This document shows positions 26,755-36,116 of a stretch of 64,000 nt of DNA, piece after piece. Where the stretch lies: the NCBI RefSeq assembly GCF_001457415.1, contig NZ_LN881720.1, positions 124,001 through 188,000 of the forward strand, in the 5' to 3' direction. The notes under the pieces are model-generated. The model was not told the origin of the DNA. It searched no databases and saw only the letters and a program-made list of their open reading frames with translations. The DNA is from Gorillibacterium timonense (GTDB taxonomy: Bacteria; Bacillota; Bacilli; Paenibacillales; NBRC-103111). The position numbers and the translations under genes are program-made. Within the stretch, counting starts at the first letter, position 1, and every line of letters begins with the position of its first letter.

Positions 26755-27909
26755 TTGCAAGTGGACGCTATTGACCGCGTAATCAAGAATGCCATCGAAG
26801 TCATGGAAAGCAGCAAATATCAGATCTTCGAAATCTGCGAGAACGTCCGCTCAGAGCGTGATTCCTTGTACAAGGAGCTCCAGCAAGTCATGGAGGAAGC
26901 GAGCGAGGCGATCAAGCAAGTGGATCGATTGGAGCTCGAGTACCGGCGCACCCGAATCCGGCTTACGGAAGTAAGCCGGGATTTTCATAAATTCCGGGAA
27001 GAAGACATCCGGATCGCTTATGAAGCCGCTACTCAGCTGCAGCTGCAGCTCACCATTTTCCGTGAAAAGGAAAACCATCTCAAGCTGAGGCGCAATGATC
27101 TGCAAAAACGGATCAAAAACGTCGACAAGCAGGTGGAGCGGGCCGAAACTCTCGTCTCCCAAATGAATGTGGTACTCGAATATTTGTCGGGCGACCTGAA
27201 TCAGGTTACCCGTATCTTGGAATCTGCCAAAAACCGGCAACTGCTCGGCCTTAAGATCATTCTCGCTCAGGAGGATGAGCGCAAGCGTATTGCCCGGGAA
27301 ATTCACGACGGGCTTGCTCAGACGATGGCGAATGTCGTCCTCCGGACCGAGATTGCCGAGCGGATGCTGGTTAAAAACGAATATGAAATGGTCAGGGAAG
27401 AACTGATCGAATTGAAGGGTCAAGTCCGTGGCGGTCTGGAGGAAGTCCGGAAGATTATCTTTAATCTTCGGCCGATGGCGCTTGACGATCTTGGGCTGGT
27501 TCCCACTCTGCGCAAATTTACCCAGGATTTCGAGGAGAAAACCAAAATCCGTACTCAGCTTGATTTGATCGGGCGGGAGGTTCGTCTGCCATCGGGAATG
27601 GAAGTTGCGATCTATCGGCTCGTTCAGGAAGCTTTCTCCAATTGCTATAAGCATGCGGAAGCTTCCTATATCCAGTTGGAGGTCCAATTCCAGGAGGCCC
27701 AAGTCGTCATCATCGTCCGCGATAATGGCATAGGCTTCAGCACGGACAACATGGAGGCCGTTTATTCCATGGGCGTTCATTTTGGACTTCTCGGGATGCG
27801 GGAGCGTCTGGAGCTATTGGAGGGCAAAATGGACATTGAATCTGCCAAGGGGGTGGGGACCAAAATCATCATGGAGATTCCGCTGAGCGCTAAGAATAGA
27901 GAGGAGTAA
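26755..27909 (+). CDS. degS: Sensor histidine kinase DegS
   Basis: 384 aa, cytoplasmic. TTG start at 26755 has AAGGAG ten bases upstream; a TTG at 26746 is too near the site. Residues 1-155 form the long N-terminal coiled-coil sensor region typical of DegS (VRSERDSLYKELQQVMEEAS...). The H-box with phosphorylated His184 is in RKRIAREIHDGLAQ (HisKA_3 type), and the ATPase domain carries VQEAFSNCYKHA and RDNGIGF. With DegU it controls competence, exoenzymes and flagella in Bacillus. Its neighbour degU begins five bases after it, and competence and flagellar genes lie downstream. Confidence 0.95.
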   Translation: MQVDAIDRVIKNAIEVMESSKYQIFEICENVRSERDSLYKELQQVMEEASEAIKQVDRLELEYRRTRIRLTEVSRDFHKFREEDIRIAYEAATQLQLQLTIFREKENHLKLRRNDLQKRIKNVDKQVERAETLVSQMNVVLEYLSGDLNQVTRILESAKNRQLLGLKIILAQEDERKRIAREIHDGLAQTMANVVLRTEIAERMLVKNEYEMVREELIELKGQVRGGLEEVRKIIFNLRPMALDDLGLVPTLRKFTQDFEEKTKIRTQLDLIGREVRLPSGMEVAIYRLVQEAFSNCYKHAEASYIQLEVQFQEAQVVIIVRDNGIGFSTDNMEAVYSMGVHFGLLGMRERLELLEGKMDIESAKGVGTKIIMEIPLSAKNREE

Positions 27910-27913
27910 AAAG

Positions 27914-28642
27914 ATGTCTATGGCCATGGTCACGAGTAAGACCGTAAAATTGGTTTTGGCTGACGACCACCAGCTTTTTCGGGAAGGCGTCAAGCGGATC
28001 ATCAACATGGAGAACGACCTGGAAGTTGTCGGTGAATGCGGAGACGGCATTCAGGTAATCGAGCTGTGCAATGAACTGAAGCCGGATATCGTGCTCATGG
28101 ACATCAACATGCCGGTGGAGAACGGTGTTGCCGCGACGGAGAAGCTCAAGGAGATTTTTCCGCTGATCAAAATCATCATTCTCTCCATTCACGACGACGA
28201 AAGCTACGTGTTCGAAACGCTGCGCAAGGGCGCATCCGGTTATCTGCTCAAGGATATGGAAGCCGAAGCTCTGATCAATGCGATTCGGTCTGTTGTTGCG
28301 GGTCATGCCTACATTCATCCGAAGGTTACGGGCAAGCTGATCAACCAGCTTCGCCGCATGACGTACCTCGATGAGCGTGGAACGGCTTCAGGCAGTGCCG
28401 ATCAATTAAAGGACGCCGGCGTCCGGTACAACCATACGACGGAAAGCCCGCTCACCAAACGAGAAGCGGAAGTTCTTCGGCTCATGGCGGAAGGCAAGAG
28501 CAATAAGCTGATTGGAGAAAGTCTGTTTATCAGCGAAAAAACCGTGAAGAATCATGTCAGCAGCATCCTGCAAAAGATGGAAGTCGAAGACCGCACGCAA
28601 GCTGTCATCAACTCCATCAAGAATGGCTGGGTGACCTTGTAA
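27914..28642 (+). CDS. degU: Response regulator DegU
   Basis: 242 aa. Receiver domain at residues 10-130 with acidic pocket ADDHQ and the phosphorylated Asp63 in VLMDINMPVENG, and Lys in GYLLKDM. A LuxR/FixJ helix-turn-helix at about 170-235 (LTKREAEVLRLMAEGKSNKLIGE, TVKNHVSSILQKMEVEDRTQ). It carries about 12 extra residues before the receiver fold relative to Bacillus DegU. AGAGGAGTAAAAAG precedes the ATG. It forms an operon with degS and is the regulator for many exoprotein, competence and motility genes. Confidence 0.96.
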   Translation: MSMAMVTSKTVKLVLADDHQLFREGVKRIINMENDLEVVGECGDGIQVIELCNELKPDIVLMDINMPVENGVAATEKLKEIFPLIKIIILSIHDDESYVFETLRKGASGYLLKDMEAEALINAIRSVVAGHAYIHPKVTGKLINQLRRMTYLDERGTASGSADQLKDAGVRYNHTTESPLTKREAEVLRLMAEGKSNKLIGESLFISEKTVKNHVSSILQKMEVEDRTQAVINSIKNGWVTL

Positions 28643-28735
28643 TCCTACCGAAACGGGCCTTCTCTTGCCGGGCAGATGTCAAAGCACTCTGGGCGGCCTC
28701 GCGGCATATACTATCCCACAAGGGAGGGAGCTGCG

Positions 28736-29140
28736 ATGATTGCCGGATTGCTTATGATCCTCGGAGTTTATGGGCTTTGTGCCGTCATCATTCACGCCTT
28801 TTACGCCTATTCCCGGCGTACAGGAGAATCGGAGGAAGTCTACCAGCTTGTGGTCGTCACCCGAAACAGCGCCGCCAAGATCGAGTGGTATCTGTATGCT
28901 TATCTCTTCGTGTCCTGGCTTCGGGGCAGGCAGACGGTGATTACGGTATTCGATGACTCTTCCGAGGATGAAACCGTTTCGATTGTGCGCAAGGTAGCGG
29001 AGGAATGGCCGAATGTTCGTCTGTATGAGTCAATAGAGGGATTAGATCTTTTTCTTGAGGAACATGAATCGCAGCCGCTGCTATTACTCCATCTATTCCG
29101 GATGGACCTCAGTCCCAAGCGTCCGCTTCATCAGTGGTAA
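28736..29140 (+). CDS. Hypothetical membrane-anchored protein between degU and comFA
   Basis: 134 aa from the ATG at 28736, with AGGGAGG just upstream; no known name. One membrane segment lies at residues 2-25 (IAGLLMILGVYGLCAVIIHAFY). The rest is a small soluble domain (VYQLVVVTRNSAAKIEWYL, TVITVFDDSSEDETVSIVRK) whose V-V-T-R-N and D-D-S-S-D-E-T order resembles the nucleotide-binding start of family 2 glycosyltransferases, but it stops at about 120 residues, too short for an enzyme. Translation of comFA may be coupled to its end. Confidence 0.7.
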   Translation: MIAGLLMILGVYGLCAVIIHAFYAYSRRTGESEEVYQLVVVTRNSAAKIEWYLYAYLFVSWLRGRQTVITVFDDSSEDETVSIVRKVAEEWPNVRLYESIEGLDLFLEEHESQPLLLLHLFRMDLSPKRPLHQW

Positions 29141-29184
29141 TCGCTTGCATGTTAACCGGGAAGGGGTGGAGGAAAGTCGCTGAA

Positions 29185-31221
29185 ATGATTACCACCGTAT
29201 ACGCCATTAAGCACCAGGGTTCCTGGCAGTGGCGGGCAACCTTGCACCTTCAACTGGATGCGGCTTATTGGCTGCGAAAACAGGGGGAGGCCATCGCCCT
29301 CATGTGGGCAGGCAAGGCGCTGTCCTGGGGACAGGCCGTCCGGCTTCGAGACCGGCTGACAGCGGAAGGATGGATGCCTCCGAATGAGGAGGACCCGACA
29401 TTCGAATGGGCAAGGAGGGAATTGACGAATCGGGCGATACAGGCCGGCGTGCCGGAGGAGATCGCTCAAACGATGAACCTGCAAAGCATAGCGGGAATTG
29501 GCAAGCAGCCATCCCTTGAACAGGTAGAGATGCTGGATAGTCCGGATGTGCGGCGGTTGGCCGCTGGGATCCGGGGGCGTTCCCTGTTCCGGGATGAGCT
29601 GCTTTCTTTATGCGCGGAACAGGGGATCGATACCGGCAAGGATCGCTGGATATCTCTTGTGCAGGCGGCGGAGCTGCAGGGTTGGCTCCGAATCTGCTGC
29701 GGAGTAGAGGAAGAGCGGCAGAGGGCTCGTAAGCATGCGGGGAGGTGGACACGCATAGCGCGGAGGGGAGAACAGCCGAAATGGCTATGCCGCCGCTGCG
29801 GGGCCGGTCCGGATTTCCTCCGATCGGCTTACTGTCCGCGGTGCGGCGGGCCTTGCGCTTATTGCGAACGCTGCCTCGGCATGGGTCGCTCGCGAATGTG
29901 CGAACCGCTAATCGAGGGGATATCTCCGCCAGTGATGCCCTCAGTTACCGCGGCTTGTCCCACGGATATTGCTCGCACTGCCCGTTCTGCCGTTCCCATT
30001 GCCCCTGCCGCTGCTGCCGAGGTTGATCTGACCTCTCCTGACGCTGTCTCTCCCTCCTCCTCGGGTGATCGTTTCGGTGATGGGCGAGAAGAGGTGCCGA
30101 CGGCAGCCTCCCTTCGGCAGGAATGGGGACTCAGCCCGGCGCAGGCGGAAGCGTCCCGATCCGCTTTGCAGTTTCTGCAGAAGACAAGCTGCAGCGGCTT
30201 TACGGAGACTGCGGTCAATCCCGGGAATGGAACAACCAATGAATTTCTGATCTGGGCGGTGACCGGGGCGGGCAAGACGGAAATGATCTTCCCCCTCGTG
30301 CAGTACGAGCGGCAAGCGGGTCGCCGGGTGCTCATTGCGACTCCTCGCAAGGATGTCGTCCTCGAACTGCTTCCCCGGTTGAGAACGGCGTTTCCCACCG
30401 AGCGCATTGTCGCCCTGTATGGCGGCAGCGAACAGCGCTGGGAGCCGGCCGATCTGATCCTGGCGACGACACATCAGCTTCTCCGCTATTGCGGCGCGTT
30501 CGACTTCGTCATCATTGACGAGATCGACGCGTTCCCCTATGCCGGCGATCCCATGCTGCATTACGCAGCGGCGAGGTCTATGGCGCATGGCGGTCGTCGT
30601 CTGTTCCTCAGCGCTACCCCGCCGAAAGAAATGGAGAAGAGAGCGGATCGGGGAAGACTGGCGCACGCCAAGGTGCCTGTGCGTTACCATGGACATCCGC
30701 TCCCGGTACCCTGGCTCACCCGGATGAAGCCGCTTGCCAAGTGGCTGCGGGGAAGGAGCATTCCCCGCAGCCTCAAGCGATTGATGGACCGTTCGCTCGA
30801 ACGGGGAGCGCTGCTGTTCGTGTTCGTTCCGGAGATCCGGCTAGTCGAGCCGCTGACGGCTCTCTTCCGGAGATGCTATCCGGAACGAACTGTGGAAGGG
30901 ACAAGCTCTCACGATCCGGAGCGGGTGGAGAAGGTGGCGGGCTTTCGGCAGCGCCAGTACGACATTCTCGTGACGACGACGATTCTGGAGCGAGGTGTCA
31001 CGGTTCCAAGGTCGGACGTGTTCGTGCTCGATGCGCATGCGGCTTGGTTCGATGAAGCGGCCCTCGTCCAAATGTCCGGCCGTGCCGGACGCTCGAAGGA
31101 CGACCCCGCCGGGTTCGTGGTATTCGCAGCTGCCTCCGTAACCCGCAACCAGACGGGAGCGGTCCGACAAATCCGGAGGATGAACCGGATCGCTCGCAAA
31201 AAGGGCTATCTATCTCGATAG
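29185..31221 (+). CDS. comFA: Competence DNA-translocating ATPase ComFA
   Basis: 678 aa from the ATG at 29185 (GGAGGAAAG upstream); in-frame GTG 29134 inside the previous gene is possible. A four-cysteine zinc site near residues 210-260 (LCRRCGAGP, YCPRCGG, YCERC) precedes a superfamily 2 helicase core: Walker A in AVTGAGKTEM, DEID box in VIIDEIDAFPY, motif III in LFLSATPP and motif VI in QMSGRAGRSKDDP. It pulls transforming DNA strands through ComEC at the inner membrane. An acidic, serine-rich linker between zinc site and helicase makes it longer than Bacillus ComFA (463 aa). Confidence 0.93.
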   Translation: MITTVYAIKHQGSWQWRATLHLQLDAAYWLRKQGEAIALMWAGKALSWGQAVRLRDRLTAEGWMPPNEEDPTFEWARRELTNRAIQAGVPEEIAQTMNLQSIAGIGKQPSLEQVEMLDSPDVRRLAAGIRGRSLFRDELLSLCAEQGIDTGKDRWISLVQAAELQGWLRICCGVEEERQRARKHAGRWTRIARRGEQPKWLCRRCGAGPDFLRSAYCPRCGGPCAYCERCLGMGRSRMCEPLIEGISPPVMPSVTAACPTDIARTARSAVPIAPAAAAEVDLTSPDAVSPSSSGDRFGDGREEVPTAASLRQEWGLSPAQAEASRSALQFLQKTSCSGFTETAVNPGNGTTNEFLIWAVTGAGKTEMIFPLVQYERQAGRRVLIATPRKDVVLELLPRLRTAFPTERIVALYGGSEQRWEPADLILATTHQLLRYCGAFDFVIIDEIDAFPYAGDPMLHYAAARSMAHGGRRLFLSATPPKEMEKRADRGRLAHAKVPVRYHGHPLPVPWLTRMKPLAKWLRGRSIPRSLKRLMDRSLERGALLFVFVPEIRLVEPLTALFRRCYPERTVEGTSSHDPERVEKVAGFRQRQYDILVTTTILERGVTVPRSDVFVLDAHAAWFDEAALVQMSGRAGRSKDDPAGFVVFAAASVTRNQTGAVRQIRRMNRIARKKGYLSR

Positions 31222-31237
31222 AAGGAGGGACCTCTTA

Positions 31238-32077
31238 ATGGAAGATCGATTCCGTTTACAGGCTAACAGCGCTATCAGCGGGTGGAAGGCGGCAGTTCTT
31301 CAACTGCGTTCCGCTATTCATCGCTTTGCCCAGGAAATATGGGCTCCTCCCCGCGAGGAATGCTTAACCTGCAAGGGACCAACTAAAGGGAATGGCAATC
31401 CCCTCGGCATCTGCTCGACCTGCTTCCAGGCTATCCCCTGGATCACTCGAATCGAATGCCCCGTGTGCGGGCGACCGAATGATTGCCCGGATTGCCGGAG
31501 GGGATATGCCCGCAACTTTCTGCTGAGCCGCAGTGCCGTCCGCTATGATCCGCTCATGAAGGAATGGCTGGCCGCCTTCAAATACCGGGGAGACGAACGA
31601 TATGCCCGGCTTCTTGGAACGATGCTGCATCAAGCTTACGCTTTGCTTCGAAGCAGTCTTCCACAGGAGAATCTGCGTTTCGATTGCATCACGTTTGTGC
31701 CGGTGAGCCGGGAGCGGCTCCTGGAGCGGGGATTCAACCAAGCCGAGCAAGCGGCGCTGCAGCTTGCAAGGCATCTGAGGCTTCCCGTCCTTCCGTTGCT
31801 CCTTCGCACCCACTCCACCGTAAAGCAAAGTATGAAGTCGCGGAACGCGCGCTTCTTTGACCTGCGCGATGCGTTCGCGCCGCATGAAGAAGGTATGGCC
31901 CATCTGATGCAGAAGACGGAGGTGCGGGCGGCTGGTGATCCAAGCACGATGCGGAGTCCTCTAAGAATTTTGCTTGTTGACGATGTTTATACGACGGGGA
32001 GCACCATGCAGGAATGCTCAACCGTCCTCCATAAGAGGCTTGGTGCCGAAGTATATGGACTCACCTGGGCGCGATAA
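31238..32077 (+). CDS. comFC: ComF-family amidophosphoribosyltransferase-like protein
   Basis: 279 aa. The N-terminal cysteine cluster (CLTCKGP, GICSTCF, CPVCGRPNDCPDC) is a zinc-binding unit, and the C-terminal phosphoribosyltransferase fold has FVPVSRERLLERGFNQAE and the PRPP loop ILLVDDVYTTGST. ComFC is needed for full transformation in Bacillus and interacts with ComFA. It stands 16 bases after comFA with AGAAGGAGGGACC before the ATG, so they are in one operon. Its small-molecule substrate is unknown. Confidence 0.93.
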   Translation: MEDRFRLQANSAISGWKAAVLQLRSAIHRFAQEIWAPPREECLTCKGPTKGNGNPLGICSTCFQAIPWITRIECPVCGRPNDCPDCRRGYARNFLLSRSAVRYDPLMKEWLAAFKYRGDERYARLLGTMLHQAYALLRSSLPQENLRFDCITFVPVSRERLLERGFNQAEQAALQLARHLRLPVLPLLLRTHSTVKQSMKSRNARFFDLRDAFAPHEEGMAHLMQKTEVRAAGDPSTMRSPLRILLVDDVYTTGSTMQECSTVLHKRLGAEVYGLTWAR

Positions 32078-32219
32078 TTATGAGGTTGATTCTATACAAC
32101 GGAGCGAGACTCATGTAAACTAGGGGGACAAAGGAGCTAGTGCGGCTGTCGATCAACACGATGGGTTATGTACTGTGACGGGATGATAGAAGAAATTGGT
32201 TATGGAGGAAGTCAGGATC

Positions 32220-32645
32220 ATGAGCCTGAATGTGATGAATTGTACCCGATGCGGCAAGCTTTGCGTTCGAACGGTGAGCGAGATCTGTCCGGCTTGCATG
32301 AAGGAGCTGGAGGTTCAGTATGAATCATGCCTTCATTATTTGAGAGAGAACCGCGGGATTACGCTGCAGGAGCTGAGTGATGCCACGGGCGTATCGGTCA
32401 AACAGATCATCCGGTTTATCCGCGAAGGGCGAATTTCCATGGTGAATGCGCCCAATCTGACGTACCCCTGCGAAGTCTGCGGAACTCCAATCCGTGAGCA
32501 GGCCATTTGCCCTTCCTGCCGCCAAAGGCTGATGAACGATTTCAATCAAGCGCAGCAGGACGAAAAGCGCAAAGACGAAGCCAAGCAGCAGCAAGAAGGA
32601 GTAAGTTATCAGATTAAGGATCGGCTGCGTGAGCGCAACAAATAA
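32220..32645 (+). CDS. yvyF: Flagellar operon zinc-ribbon protein (YvyF family)
   Basis: 141 aa from ATG 32220 with GGAGG 11 bases upstream. Two CxxC pairs lie at each end (NCTRCGKLC, ICPACM; PCEVCGTPI, ICPSCRQR), and between them is a helix-turn-helix-like part (ITLQELSDATGVSVKQIIRFIREGRISM). This is the TIGR03826 flagellar-operon family, which resembles a small MerR/DnaA-like binding domain flanked by zinc ribbons. It is probably a cytoplasmic regulator of flagellar genes. It is followed by a sigma-D-type promoter for flgM. Confidence 0.88.
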   Translation: MSLNVMNCTRCGKLCVRTVSEICPACMKELEVQYESCLHYLRENRGITLQELSDATGVSVKQIIRFIREGRISMVNAPNLTYPCEVCGTPIREQAICPSCRQRLMNDFNQAQQDEKRKDEAKQQQEGVSYQIKDRLRERNK

Positions 32646-32678
32646 CCCGTCTCTTTCAAGGATTCTCTTGATAAAAGC

Positions 32679-32706
32679 TAAATAATTGCGATTCCCTTGC
32701 CGATAA
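32679..32706 (+). promoter_or_regulatory. Sigma-D promoter of flgM
   Basis: TAAA (32679-32682), 16 bases, GCCGATAA (32699-32706); the sigma-D pattern is TAAA-N15-GCCGATAT. The -10 forms the left arm of a near-perfect palindrome that runs to 32729. Confidence 0.7.
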
Positions 32707-32730
32707 TAGGAGTAAACCTATATCGGCAAG
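32697..32730. repeat. Palindrome covering the flgM -10 region
   Basis: TTGCCGATAATAGG (32697-32710) and CCTATATCGGCAA (32717-32729) pair throughout except one base, with loop AGTAAA; GTTCTTTTAT follows. In RNA it would be a terminator-like hairpin for transcripts from yvyF, and in DNA it is an operator-like palindrome on the sigma-D promoter. Confidence 0.6.
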
Positions 32731-32768
32731 TTCTTTTATGAGAGAGTATTGGAATAGAGGTGACAAGA

Positions 32769-33053
32769 ATGAAAATTAATGAACCGTCTCGCATAGGCGG
32801 AGTAAATCCTTACCACAAGCAGCAGGATGGGAAGCTGACCGGTGCAGGCAAGGAGAAGGCGAAGCTGAAGGATCAACTGCAAATTTCTCCGGAGGCCAAG
32901 GAGCTGCAGGAGCTTCAGGCCGCCTCGCAGAAGAACGCTGCGGATCCGGCCCGCCTCGCCAAAGTGGAGGAACTGAAACAGCAAGTCTCCACCGGCACTT
33001 ATCGAGTAGATTCCGGCAAGATCGCCGAAAAGCTGCTGCCCTATCTGAAATAG
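32769..33053 (+). CDS. flgM: Anti-sigma-D factor FlgM
   Basis: 94 aa. MKINEPSRIGGVNPYHKQQD at the N-terminus is the export-prone disordered part; the C-terminal SPEAKELQEL and YRVDSGKIAEKLLPYL helices bind sigma-D. FlgM is secreted by the completed hook, which frees the sigma factor for flagellin and filament genes. AGAGGTGA precedes the ATG at 32769 by four to five bases. It is first of a run flgM-flgN-flgK-flgL behind a sigma-D promoter, making a feedback loop. Confidence 0.95.
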   Translation: MKINEPSRIGGVNPYHKQQDGKLTGAGKEKAKLKDQLQISPEAKELQELQAASQKNAADPARLAKVEELKQQVSTGTYRVDSGKIAEKLLPYLK

Positions 33054-33074
33054 AACGTAACAGGAGGAACGGGA

Positions 33075-33575
33075 ATGTCCATCCAGGCGCTGCGAGAAGA
33101 GATGGAGCAGCTGATTCATCTGCACGATGGCTTGCTTGAGCTATCCGCAGCCAAAACCCAGGTGCTTGTGGAGAACAACGTCGAAGAACTGAATCGGATC
33201 GTGCACAAGGAAGCCAGTCTCGTCCGTCAAGTGACGGAATGCGAGCGCCGCCGGATGGAAGCCATCGATCGTTTTCTCATCTCCAAGGGATTTCACCCGA
33301 CACCGGCGATTACCGTCAGCGAGGTCATTCGGTTGATCTTTCGCATGGAGGACAAGCAGGCGGTTCAGCACCTTCAACAGGGGCTTGCCGATCGACTAGA
33401 GAAGCTAAAGCGGTTGAACGAGCAGAACCGACAGCTGATCGAGCAATCTCTTGGTTACTTGAATCTCTCTCTTGATCTGGTGATTGGCCCCCCGGAGGAT
33501 GATACGGTATACCGCAACCCTCATCAACAGAACGCAGCCGGCTATCGCAACCGGTTTTATGATAACCGCGTGTAG
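33075..33575 (+). CDS. flgN: Flagellar export chaperone FlgN
   Basis: 166 aa, all helical. EEMEQLIHLHDGLLELSAAKTQVLVENNVEELNRIVHKEASLV is the FlgN family pattern, ending with a C-terminal helix LNEQNRQLIEQSLGYLNLSL. It holds FlgK and FlgL monomers for export. Starts with ATG after AGGAGGAACGGGA; it ends 17 bases before flgK. Confidence 0.9.
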   Translation: MSIQALREEMEQLIHLHDGLLELSAAKTQVLVENNVEELNRIVHKEASLVRQVTECERRRMEAIDRFLISKGFHPTPAITVSEVIRLIFRMEDKQAVQHLQQGLADRLEKLKRLNEQNRQLIEQSLGYLNLSLDLVIGPPEDDTVYRNPHQQNAAGYRNRFYDNRV

Positions 33576-33592
33576 GAGAAAGGAAGACTGTC

Positions 33593-35164
33593 ATGAGATC
33601 GACATTCAGCGGGCTTGAAATCGCCAAGCGGAGCTTGTTCGCCCAGCAGACCGCCTTGCAAACGACCGGACACAACATCTCTAACGCCAATACCAAAGGG
33701 TACACTCGCCAAGTCGTTAATTTGGTAGCTTCCCGCCCGCTTGAAGCCGTCGGGATGACGTCGAGCGCGCTTCCCGGGCAGATCGGACAAGGCGTTGAGT
33801 TTGACCACATCAACCGCATCCGGGAAAAGTTCCTGGACAATCAGTTCTATAACGAGAATAAGAACTACGGGGAATGGAGCGTCCGCCAGGATACGCTCGA
33901 GAAACTGGAGACGATCGTGAATGAACCGTCCGACACCAGTATCCGAACCGTCATGGAGAAGTTCTGGAACTCTTGGCAGGAGCTCAGCAAGGCTCCCGAG
34001 AACTTAACCGCTCGTGCGGTCGTCAAGGAGAACGCCTTGGCGCTTACGGATGCATTCAACCATGTATCCAACCAACTAAGCGACCTGAATAGCGACCTGA
34101 CCGAGAACATTACGGTGAAGGCGACGCAGATTGATACGACGCTGAACCAAATCGTCAGCTTGAACAAGGAGATCCGACGGATCGAAGGTCTCGGCAACGA
34201 TGCCAACGATCTTCGTGATCAGCGGGACGTTCTCGTGGACGACCTGTCCAAGATGATCAACGTCACGGTCACCGACACGGCAAACGGCTACAACATCTCG
34301 ATGGGAGGAACCCCCCTCGTCACTGGGATAAACCTGGAGGCAACGGTGGACTCGGACTTTCTTGTGGACGCCTCATCCTCCGGTGAACTGGCTAGCGGTG
34401 AAGTTCGTGGCCTGATTGATTCCCGTGATAAAATTGTCACCAGCTTTCAGAAGCAGCTCGATACGATGGTGAAGACGATGGCGGAAGGCGACGTCAAGGT
34501 CACGCTTCCGGCGGGAACTGTGCTGCGTGGAGGAACCGATCTAAACCCCGGAGCGACCCCCGTTACCTTGAGCGCGGACACCGAGGTTACCGTCAAAGGG
34601 ATCAACGGGCTGCATCAACTCGGCTACACGTTGAACGGCGACATCACCTCGCCGGGAGAGCCCTTTTTCACGCTGAAAGATGGAGCTACGGAATTTAGCG
34701 CGGCGAGTATTACGGTGAATCCTAAGATCGTGAAGAACGTGGAGAATATTGCATCTTCTCTCCGGACTTATTATGACGATGTAGATAAAGCGACAAAGGT
34801 TGTCAAAGGGAATAACGGCTTGGCTCTGTTGATGTCGGGCCTCAGCACGAAGGACTTCAACTTTGACCCCGCCAATACGGGAGACACGGTGTTGAACGGC
34901 GGTACGGTAGATGAGTTTTTCCGGGCCTTCGTTGGGGAAATCGGTGTCCAGTCCCAGGAAGCCCAGCGGCAAGCCAGCAATCAGAAGCTGCTGGTGGACC
35001 AGGTGGATTCCCGCCGCCAGTCGGTGAGCGGTGTATCCCTCGACGAAGAGATGGCCAACATGATCAAGTACCAGCATGCCTACAATGCGGCGGCGCGTGC
35101 GATGACCACCTTTGACGAATGCCTCGACAAAATCATCAACAGCATGGGCGTCGTTGGACGCTGA
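33593..35164 (+). CDS. flgK: Flagellar hook-associated protein 1 FlgK
   Basis: 523 aa. N-terminal MRSTFSGLEIAKRSLFAQQT with HNISNANTKGYTRQ is the HAP1 signature, and the C-terminal end is VSLDEEMANMIKYQHAYNAA. Forms the first ring of the hook-filament junction. Middle region (about 90-430) is the variable exposed domain. AGGAGAAAGGAAG lies upstream. Runs with flgN and flgL. Confidence 0.96.
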   Translation: MRSTFSGLEIAKRSLFAQQTALQTTGHNISNANTKGYTRQVVNLVASRPLEAVGMTSSALPGQIGQGVEFDHINRIREKFLDNQFYNENKNYGEWSVRQDTLEKLETIVNEPSDTSIRTVMEKFWNSWQELSKAPENLTARAVVKENALALTDAFNHVSNQLSDLNSDLTENITVKATQIDTTLNQIVSLNKEIRRIEGLGNDANDLRDQRDVLVDDLSKMINVTVTDTANGYNISMGGTPLVTGINLEATVDSDFLVDASSSGELASGEVRGLIDSRDKIVTSFQKQLDTMVKTMAEGDVKVTLPAGTVLRGGTDLNPGATPVTLSADTEVTVKGINGLHQLGYTLNGDITSPGEPFFTLKDGATEFSAASITVNPKIVKNVENIASSLRTYYDDVDKATKVVKGNNGLALLMSGLSTKDFNFDPANTGDTVLNGGTVDEFFRAFVGEIGVQSQEAQRQASNQKLLVDQVDSRRQSVSGVSLDEEMANMIKYQHAYNAAARAMTTFDECLDKIINSMGVVGR

Positions 35165-35204
35165 CGGATCTGATCATTGACGGATCTCACGGAGGAGGAA
35201 GACC

Positions 35205-36101
35205 ATGCCCGGACGAATAACTCAGAACATGATGAACACCCAGTTGCTGACCAACCTGGGAAGCAACCTGAATCGGATGAACAACCTGCAGAACCAGATG
35301 TCCACCAGCCGCAAAATCAACAAGCCTTCGGACGATCCTGTCGGCCTTAGTTATTCCATGCGGTACCGCAGCGAATTGTCCAATTACGATCAATACGCGA
35401 AGAATGCCGACAACGCAGTCTCCTGGTTGGATTACACCGATACGATGCTGGGACAAGCAGGAAGCGTGCTGCAGCGCATACGTGAACTGACGGTAAATGC
35501 AGCAAATGGAACAAACCCGGAGGACGCCTTGAAGGCGGTCCAAAGCGAAGTGGATCAGCTCTCCAGTCAATTAGTCGATATCGGCAACAGCCAATTTAAC
35601 GGGAAATATGTCTTTAACGGAGAATTGACCGATAAGATCCCTTATTCCACAACGAACCCAGAGGATTCGGTAACGGATTCTGGAGAAATCAAATTCCAAG
35701 TGGGCGCAGGCTCGCAGATTCCGATCAATATCAACGGCAATGCGGTATTTGGAAGTCCAAATCCTGGGGAAAACCTGTTTGGCGTGCTCAAGGATCTGTC
35801 AACAGCACTCTCCACAGGCGATCAGACGAGCGTCTCCTCGCTGCTCGGCAAGCTGGACAGCCGGTTGGAGCAGATGCTCAACGTTCGATCTGATTTGGGA
35901 GCGAAGACCAACCGCGTCGAGCTCGCTCAGGACCGGCTGAATGACATCAGCATTAACCTGCAGAGCCTCCAGTCGAAGACGGAGGATGCGGATATGGCCG
36001 AGGTCATTACCAACCTCAAGACACAGGAAAATGTGTACGAGTCGTCGTTATCCGTCGGCTCCAAGCTGATTCAGCACAGCTTGATCGATTTTCTGAGATA
36101 A
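35205..36101 (+). CDS. flgL: Flagellar hook-associated protein 3 FlgL
   Basis: 298 aa. Flagellin-like ends: MNTQLLTNLGSNLNRMNNLQNQMSTSRKINKPSDDPVGLSYSMRY (N) and SKTEDADMAEVITNLKTQENVYESSLSV (C). HAP3 is the second hook-filament junction layer. The ATG follows GGAGGAGGAAGACC. The gene is followed at 16 bases by a YviE-like gene. Confidence 0.95.
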   Translation: MPGRITQNMMNTQLLTNLGSNLNRMNNLQNQMSTSRKINKPSDDPVGLSYSMRYRSELSNYDQYAKNADNAVSWLDYTDTMLGQAGSVLQRIRELTVNAANGTNPEDALKAVQSEVDQLSSQLVDIGNSQFNGKYVFNGELTDKIPYSTTNPEDSVTDSGEIKFQVGAGSQIPININGNAVFGSPNPGENLFGVLKDLSTALSTGDQTSVSSLLGKLDSRLEQMLNVRSDLGAKTNRVELAQDRLNDISINLQSLQSKTEDADMAEVITNLKTQENVYESSLSVGSKLIQHSLIDFLR

Positions 36102-36116
36102 GTCCGGAGGGGTCCT

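Noticed and set aside
28676-28735. Longer start for the protein between degU and comFA
   Set aside because: No ribosome site at 28676, while AGGGAGG stands just before ATG 28736.
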